Below, one piece after another: positions 6,159-9,931 of a DNA stretch of 9,931 bases (within the stretch, counting starts at the first letter, position 1; each line of letters opens with the position of its first letter). Origin of the DNA: Blastocatellia bacterium (GTDB lineage: Bacteria > Acidobacteriota > Blastocatellia > Pyrinomonadales > Pyrinomonadaceae). The notes under the pieces were generated by a model that was not told where the DNA came from, made no database searches, and saw nothing but the letters and a program-made list of their open reading frames with translations. The stretch spans positions 1-9,931 of the forward strand of contig DNNE01000086.1 of the NCBI GenBank assembly GCA_003487805.1, in the 5' to 3' direction. The translations under genes were made by a program, and so were the position numbers.

Positions 6159-7928
6159 ATGCCTGCCGACAAATCACAAATAGAGACTGTAACGCTCAAC
6201 GAAACGTCCGCGGTTCCTCTCAACGAAACTACTCTGCCTCAACAATCAACTCTCATCGGCAAAACGCTCGACGCGCGTTATTTCATCGAAAGCGAACTGG
6301 GCCAGGGTGGGGTCGGCGCAGTTTACCTCGCCAGCGATCGAAAACTTCACGACAAGCACATCGTGATCAAAATATTGCTCGACAAGTCGCTGCAGAATTC
6401 CTGGGTCGTCCAAAAATTCCAACAGGAGAAAGAAGCGCTGGCGCGAGTCGATCATCCCGGGGTGGTGGGCATCCTCGACACCGGTGAGTTGCCCGACGGC
6501 AAGCCCTACCTCGTGATGCAATACATCGATGGCGTGACGCTGCGTTCACAAATTAAGCCTGAAGGAATGCCATTCGATCGCGCCGGAGAAATGATCAAGC
6601 AGATGGGACGAGCCCTGGGCGCGGCGCATGATAAGGGAATTTTTCATCGCGACTTAAAACCGGAAAACATCATGCTGCAGAGTTTCGGCGCCGGCGAAGA
6701 GCAAGTGAAAATAATTGACTTCGGTATTGCCAAATTAAAGGATTCAATAGTGGCGCCCAGCACCATGGCCGGGGCCACCGCCGGCACGGTTGCTTACATG
6801 GCGCCCGAGCAATTGGGTGGACGTCCCACCTCAGCGGCCACCGACATTTTCGCCTTCGGTGCGATCGCCTACGAAATCATCACGGGCCGCAAACCATTCA
6901 ATCCTGAAACCGGATTCGAGTTGCTCGAGATGCAGCGGCAGGGTGTGCGTATAAGTCCGAGTGACCTGCGTCCGGCAGTCCCGGCCGACGCAAACGAGAT
7001 CATTTTGCGCGCGCTTAGCTTTGAACCGGCGCAGCGTTTTCAAACGGCGCGAGAGTTTGGCGACGCGCTGGCTCGGGCACTGACTGATGAGCTAACCCTC
7101 GACCAGAGAAGCGCGCAGATTCCGGCGACGCAGTTGGCGACGCAAGCGAATCCGCCTGCGCGGCAAACCGCGGATCTTTCGCAAAAGACGATCGCGGGGC
7201 GCTTCGAGCCAGCGAAAGCGGACACGCTGAATCCGGCGTTGCACGCGCCAGTCGCAGAAGAAGAAGTCCCTCGTTCGGGCGCCGGATTGAAAGTCGCTCT
7301 CGGCTTGATCCTGCTGGTATTAATCGGCGGGGCCGCGGGCCTTGTAGTTTGGAAGCGCGAGGCAATCTTTGGTGCGCGCAATGCCACGGAACGCTCGCTC
7401 GCCTATTCGCTGACGGTGCAGAAGATGCGCGACGGTAAACCTTTTCAGGATCAGTTCGAATCCTCGGGCCAGGAGATTTTCGAAAACGGTTGGAAGTTTC
7501 GCATCAATCTCTCCAGTCCGCAGGATGGCTATTTGTATCTGCTGAACGAAGGTCCAGCGAGCGGCGACGCGACGACTTACAACGTACTTTTCCCCGAAGC
7601 GACGACGAATGGCGGCTCGCCTCGGGTAACTGCCAATCAGAAACTGCAAACGGCCTGGATGAGTTTCGACGATCACCAGGGCACCGAAAACTTCTGGCTG
7701 GTTTGGTCCGCATCGCCAGTGCCGGAATTGGAGGCCGTGACCGGCGCTGTCAACGATCGTGACCTCGGTGAGATCAAGGACGGAGCAAAGGCGCGGACCG
7801 TGCGCGACTTTCTCAAACAACATTCGTCTACGAAGCCTGAAGTCACCAAAGATTCGGCAAAGAAACAATCCATCGTGAAAGCAAGAGCGGACATGCTGGT
7901 TAACGCGATCGAGCTGGAACATCACTGA
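6159..7928 (+). CDS. PknB-type membrane Ser/Thr kinase with periplasmic DUF4384-like domain
   Basis: The protein has 589 aa. The kinase domain (~41-308) has the glycine loop GQGGVG (48-53), Lys71 (IVIK), probable alphaC Glu90, HRDLKPEN (163-170), DFG (187-189) and APE (215-217), so all catalytic residues are present. Thr residues before APE (about 202-210) are candidate autophosphorylation sites. A flexible Ala/Pro-rich linker (~310-375) leads to one membrane helix (~376-398). The outer part (~412-520) looks like DUF4384: SPQDGYLYLLNE, then NVLFPE and an aromatic strand FWLVWSA. The kinase should act in the cytoplasm and sense outside. An in-frame TAG at 6144 fixes the ATG at 6159 as the first start; no Shine-Dalgarno is correctly spaced (AGGAG is ~29 nt away). 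It lies 103 nt after the caspase gene, with only a weak 5-bp hairpin (6084-6100) between, so cotranscription is plausible. Confidence 0.93.
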   Translation: MPADKSQIETVTLNETSAVPLNETTLPQQSTLIGKTLDARYFIESELGQGGVGAVYLASDRKLHDKHIVIKILLDKSLQNSWVVQKFQQEKEALARVDHPGVVGILDTGELPDGKPYLVMQYIDGVTLRSQIKPEGMPFDRAGEMIKQMGRALGAAHDKGIFHRDLKPENIMLQSFGAGEEQVKIIDFGIAKLKDSIVAPSTMAGATAGTVAYMAPEQLGGRPTSAATDIFAFGAIAYEIITGRKPFNPETGFELLEMQRQGVRISPSDLRPAVPADANEIILRALSFEPAQRFQTAREFGDALARALTDELTLDQRSAQIPATQLATQANPPARQTADLSQKTIAGRFEPAKADTLNPALHAPVAEEEVPRSGAGLKVALGLILLVLIGGAAGLVVWKREAIFGARNATERSLAYSLTVQKMRDGKPFQDQFESSGQEIFENGWKFRINLSSPQDGYLYLLNEGPASGDATTYNVLFPEATTNGGSPRVTANQKLQTAWMSFDDHQGTENFWLVWSASPVPELEAVTGAVNDRDLGEIKDGAKARTVRDFLKQHSSTKPEVTKDSAKKQSIVKARADMLVNAIELEHH

Positions 7929-7938
7929 GTATTTGCGA

Positions 7939-7968
7939 TTTGCAATTTTGAATTTTGAATTTGCAATT
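7939..7968. repeat. AT-rich direct repeats next to the palindrome
   Basis: TTTGCAATT occurs at 7939-7947 and 7960-7968 (21-bp period), with two tandem copies of AATTTTG (7944-7957) in between. This AT-rich block stands out from its GC-rich surroundings and abuts the long palindrome at 7969. It may belong to the same repetitive element, or mark a promoter or protein-binding region for the gene at 8040. I see no good -35/-10 pair. Confidence 0.4.
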
Positions 7969-8036
7969 GTTTAGAGGCGGGCTACCGCCCGCCCTTCCGC
8001 GCAACGATCAAGGCAGGCAGTAGCCCGCCTCTAAAC
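7969..8036. repeat. Long imperfect palindrome (REP/MITE-like)
   Basis: GTTTAGAGGCGGGCTA (7969-7984) is the exact reverse complement of 8021-8036. The pairing continues inward to 7993/8012 with two mismatches, giving about 25 stem positions and an 18-nt loop. It encodes nothing and looks like a dispersed palindromic repeat. It lies 40 nt after the kinase stop, where it could act as a terminator, and ends 3 nt before the next start codon. Confidence 0.65.
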
Positions 8037-8039
8037 GAT

Positions 8040-8960
8040 ATGAAATCCATTTCCAAACTCTTAATTGTTCCATTACTTCTTTCGGCAAACTTCGCCCTGT
8101 CGCAGACTGCTTCTCAGGACGAAGAATCATCTCGTCAGATCGTTCTCGATCGATTCAACAAAGCGCGGCCGTTATCGGAAGCAAGCGGGGGGATGGGCAG
8201 CGGCTCAACGGCAAGCAAGCCGCCCGTCTATCGCCGCACCGGCGCCGCGCGTTTGCCTCGTCGCGGTGTCCGCCCGCCGGCAACGGAAGAACTCGGCGTC
8301 ACGGTTTGGCGTCTGCGGCCATCGCGCGCGAATGATGAAGGCGCACGCGTGCTGGTGCTCGATGGCTTGAAACAATCACAGTGGATTCCCGAGAGAATTG
8401 AAGCCGGCACGCCTGTGAACATCGGTGATCGCATTCGCATCTCGGTCGAGTCGCCGCGCCCGGGTTTTCTTTACATAATCGATCGCGAACAGTACGCAGA
8501 CGGATCTTTGGGAGAGCCCATGCTGATCTTCCCGACCCTGCGCACGCGCGGCGGAGACAATCGCGTGCTGCCGGGAAGGCTGATCGATATTCCCGCGCAG
8601 GAAGATCAGTACAGCTATTTCACCGCGCAACCCGCCGGCAATCGTCGCGATCAGACGGCTGAAGTGTTGACGGTAATTCTCACCCCACAGCAATTGCCTT
8701 TGAACGTCGGCGATCAGCCAATGCGGATCTTGCAGTCGCAGATTTCCGAATGGGAAAAATCGTGGGGCGGAGTGGCAGAGACTCTGGAGTTAGTAGGCGG
8801 CGCCGGGCGCGCGTGGACCAATGAAGAGAAGATGGCGGGATCTGCCAATGGACGCCAACTTACGCAAGCGGGCCCGCCACCACAGACCGTCTATCGCGTC
8901 GCCGCACGCAAAATTGGCGGGCCGTTGTTGGTCACGGTGCCACTGCATTACGCCCGTTGA
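8040..8960 (+). CDS. Secreted DUF4384-domain protein
   Basis: The protein has 306 aa. A clear signal peptide (1-21, MKSISKLLIVPLLLSANFALS, cleavage likely near ALS/QT) makes the ATG at 8040 convincing even though no Shine-Dalgarno precedes it. A low-complexity, Gly/Ser/Arg-rich stretch follows (~45-80). The DUF4384-like core (~118-215) contains GDRIRISVESPRPGFLYII and then MLIFPTLRTRGGDNRVLPG, which lines up with the outer domain of the neighbouring kinase. After ~225 comes a polar C-terminal region with no family I recognise. DUF4384 domains have no known enzyme activity; they often accompany kinases and caspases, which fits this cluster. There are no catalytic motifs. It could be a ligand, partner or decoy for the kinase's outer domain, but that is inference. 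Confidence 0.8.
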   Translation: MKSISKLLIVPLLLSANFALSQTASQDEESSRQIVLDRFNKARPLSEASGGMGSGSTASKPPVYRRTGAARLPRRGVRPPATEELGVTVWRLRPSRANDEGARVLVLDGLKQSQWIPERIEAGTPVNIGDRIRISVESPRPGFLYIIDREQYADGSLGEPMLIFPTLRTRGGDNRVLPGRLIDIPAQEDQYSYFTAQPAGNRRDQTAEVLTVILTPQQLPLNVGDQPMRILQSQISEWEKSWGGVAETLELVGGAGRAWTNEEKMAGSANGRQLTQAGPPPQTVYRVAARKIGGPLLVTVPLHYAR

Positions 8961-9031
8961 TTCTAAAGTCGTGTTAACCTCACCGCGTTCTTCGCAATCG
9001 TAAGACGAAAACACAGGAGGATTATTCAAAC

Positions 9032-9817
9032 ATGTTACGCAAACATTCAGCGAGAAGAGTTCTGATCGTGATGTGCTGTCTGGCTCTGATCGGCCTGGCA
9101 ATTGGTTCGATTCCGCGCACAAATTCAGCCGCGGAGTTTACCGGTCGCGAGATTCTCAGCGTCACTCGCATCGCCCACGGCGGTGCGGACTACGCGAATC
9201 TTCAATACGCAACTGTTAAGGCGAGCGGTTTTGTGAACGCGGTCGCGTTTGGAGGCATGGGCGCCAATCCGCTCGGCGGCATGGCCGAAGTCAAACTAAA
9301 CATCACCGATTACCAGGACAAGCAGTTGCGACGCCGGCTGGAAGTTGCGCCGACCGCCACGCTGCCCGGTCGCACCTATCTGGTATTCACCGGATCGACC
9401 GGTGGCGGCATGATTTTCGGAAACGAGTTTCGCGTCCGCGAAGCCGCGGCCTCGCGACACTGGGGCATGATGGGCTTCGATACTTTGAATCGCGCGATCG
9501 AAGGTCAACTCGTGTCTGCCCGCCAAAAAGATGAAGGCAACGACTATGTGGTGGAAGTTAAGTTCAATGCCGACGATACGGTTCGTTATTGGATCAACAT
9601 GCAGACGTTTCTGATCGATAAGATCACGACGCGCTTTCGCAGCCAGGTTTTGATCGAAGAAGAACGCAGCAACTATCGTCGTGCGGATTGCATGATGCTG
9701 CCGTTTCACGTCGTCACGCGTTTGCAGGGTCAGCCGCTCGCAGATTTGGATATCGTCAGCTACGACCTGAAGAGCACCGTACCCGCGGCGACGTTCACGC
9801 TGACGGCGACGCCATAA
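9032..9817 (+). CDS. Secreted LolA-like (lipoprotein-sorting-fold) protein
   Basis: The protein has 261 aa. A signal peptide (~1-33; basic MLRKHSARR, then a hydrophobic core, cleavage near NSA/AE) sends it to the periplasm. The body is beta-rich, with a Gly/Met-rich stretch (FGGMGANPLGGM, 73-84). The C-terminal half resembles LolA/LppX-type folds common in this kind of bacterium: VRYWINMQTFLIDKITTR, then a charged ERSNYRRAD strand, MLPFHVVTRLQG, and a final VPAATFTL segment. Such proteins bind lipid or hydrophobic groups; no ligand can be named here. The start is firm: AGGAGG (9015-9020) lies 11 nt upstream. It follows the DUF4384 gene by 71 nt on the same strand, so it may be the last gene of that unit. 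Family assignment is by pattern only and moderately sure. Confidence 0.7.
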   Translation: MLRKHSARRVLIVMCCLALIGLAIGSIPRTNSAAEFTGREILSVTRIAHGGADYANLQYATVKASGFVNAVAFGGMGANPLGGMAEVKLNITDYQDKQLRRRLEVAPTATLPGRTYLVFTGSTGGGMIFGNEFRVREAAASRHWGMMGFDTLNRAIEGQLVSARQKDEGNDYVVEVKFNADDTVRYWINMQTFLIDKITTRFRSQVLIEEERSNYRRADCMMLPFHVVTRLQGQPLADLDIVSYDLKSTVPAATFTLTATP

Positions 9818-9849
9818 CTGATGTTTAAGTAGTTGCGTAATTCTGTGGA

Positions 9850-9880
9850 GCTAACGCCATTCGCGAAACGGGGCATTAGC
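9850..9880. repeat. Inverted repeat after the LolA-like gene
   Basis: GCTAACGCC (9850-9858) pairs with GGCATTAGC (9872-9880) with one mismatch, which becomes a G-U pair on the minus strand. It lies 32 nt past the last stop codon. No U-run follows, so it is more likely part of a palindromic repeat cluster than a standard terminator. Confidence 0.45.
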
Positions 9881-9886
9881 CCGACC

Positions 9887-9931
9887 GTAAGGGAGGGCTC
9901 ATCAAGTCGCGCATTTGGAGCCCTCCCTTAC
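9887..9931. repeat. 14-bp inverted repeat at the window edge
   Basis: GTAAGGGAGGGCTC (9887-9900) is the exact reverse complement of 9918-9931, with a 17-nt loop. The repeat reaches the last base of the window, so the stem may be longer. Together with 9850-9880 it forms a compact non-coding block of hairpins, probably a REP/MITE-like element that may also end transcription. Confidence 0.55.

Noticed and set aside
7320..7925. 201-codon minus-strand ORF opposite the kinase outer domain
   Set aside because: The plus strand has a continuous kinase-TM-DUF4384 protein; the antisense product is Arg-rich and has no recognisable domain.
7939..8036. CRISPR-like or insertion-sequence ends
   Set aside because: There is one palindrome and one short pair of direct repeats, no regular repeat-spacer array, and no transposase gene or target-site duplication that I can see.
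3482..9817. Reading the cluster as an anti-phage defence island
   Set aside because: The caspase and DUF4384 protein carry signal peptides, and there is no nuclease, nucleotide cyclase, toxin, integrase or transposase nearby.

Overview
This is chromosome-like bacterial DNA with dense protein genes, moderate-to-high GC and no tRNA, rRNA, CRISPR array, transposase or phage gene that I can see. The mix of a TPR-TlpA thioredoxin, a monothiol YtxJ-type bacilliredoxin, a PknB-type kinase with a periplasmic DUF4384 domain, an exported TPR-caspase and a LolA-like secreted protein resembles Acidobacteriota, perhaps class Blastocatellia. That placement is an inference from gene content and style, not from a marker gene.

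Left arm (1-3293), all on the minus strand. In transcription order it holds a YtxJ-like monothiol protein, an overlapping DUF971 zinc protein, a stand-alone receiver protein, a small two-CxxC zinc-ribbon protein, a small very basic protein, and an exported TPR-TlpA thiol-disulfide oxidoreductase. The theme is thiol/redox and metal-binding proteins plus one signalling receiver. Hairpins at 2533-2548 and 1603-1638 may separate transcription units, and a hairpin encloses the ribosome binding site of the TlpA gene.

Divergent control region (3294-3481). Two back-to-back sigma70-like promoters are readable: one leftwards into ytxJ (TTGTGA, 17 bp, TATCAT) and one rightwards into the caspase gene (TTGACA, 17 bp, TAGCCT). 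Two 10-bp palindromes lie in and next to the rightward promoter and look like an operator. A further GC-rich hairpin lies in the caspase leader.

Right arm (3482-9817), all on the plus strand: an exported TPR-caspase with intact His/Cys, a membrane Ser/Thr kinase whose outer part is a DUF4384-like domain, a secreted DUF4384 protein, and a secreted LolA-like protein. The caspase, the kinase sensor domain and the two following proteins should all face the periplasm or envelope. My working idea is an envelope signalling/proteolysis module in which the kinase senses outside and signals inside. The order is seen in the sequence; the shared function is inference.

Intergenic repeats: a long near-perfect palindrome (7969-8036) ends 3 nt before the start codon at 8040, where a ribosome binding site should be. 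Two further hairpins (9850-9880 and 9887-9931) follow the last gene, the second touching the window edge. There is no gene-free stretch over 300 bases; the longest, 1500-1733, holds only the terminator-like hairpin and a possible 16-codon ORF.
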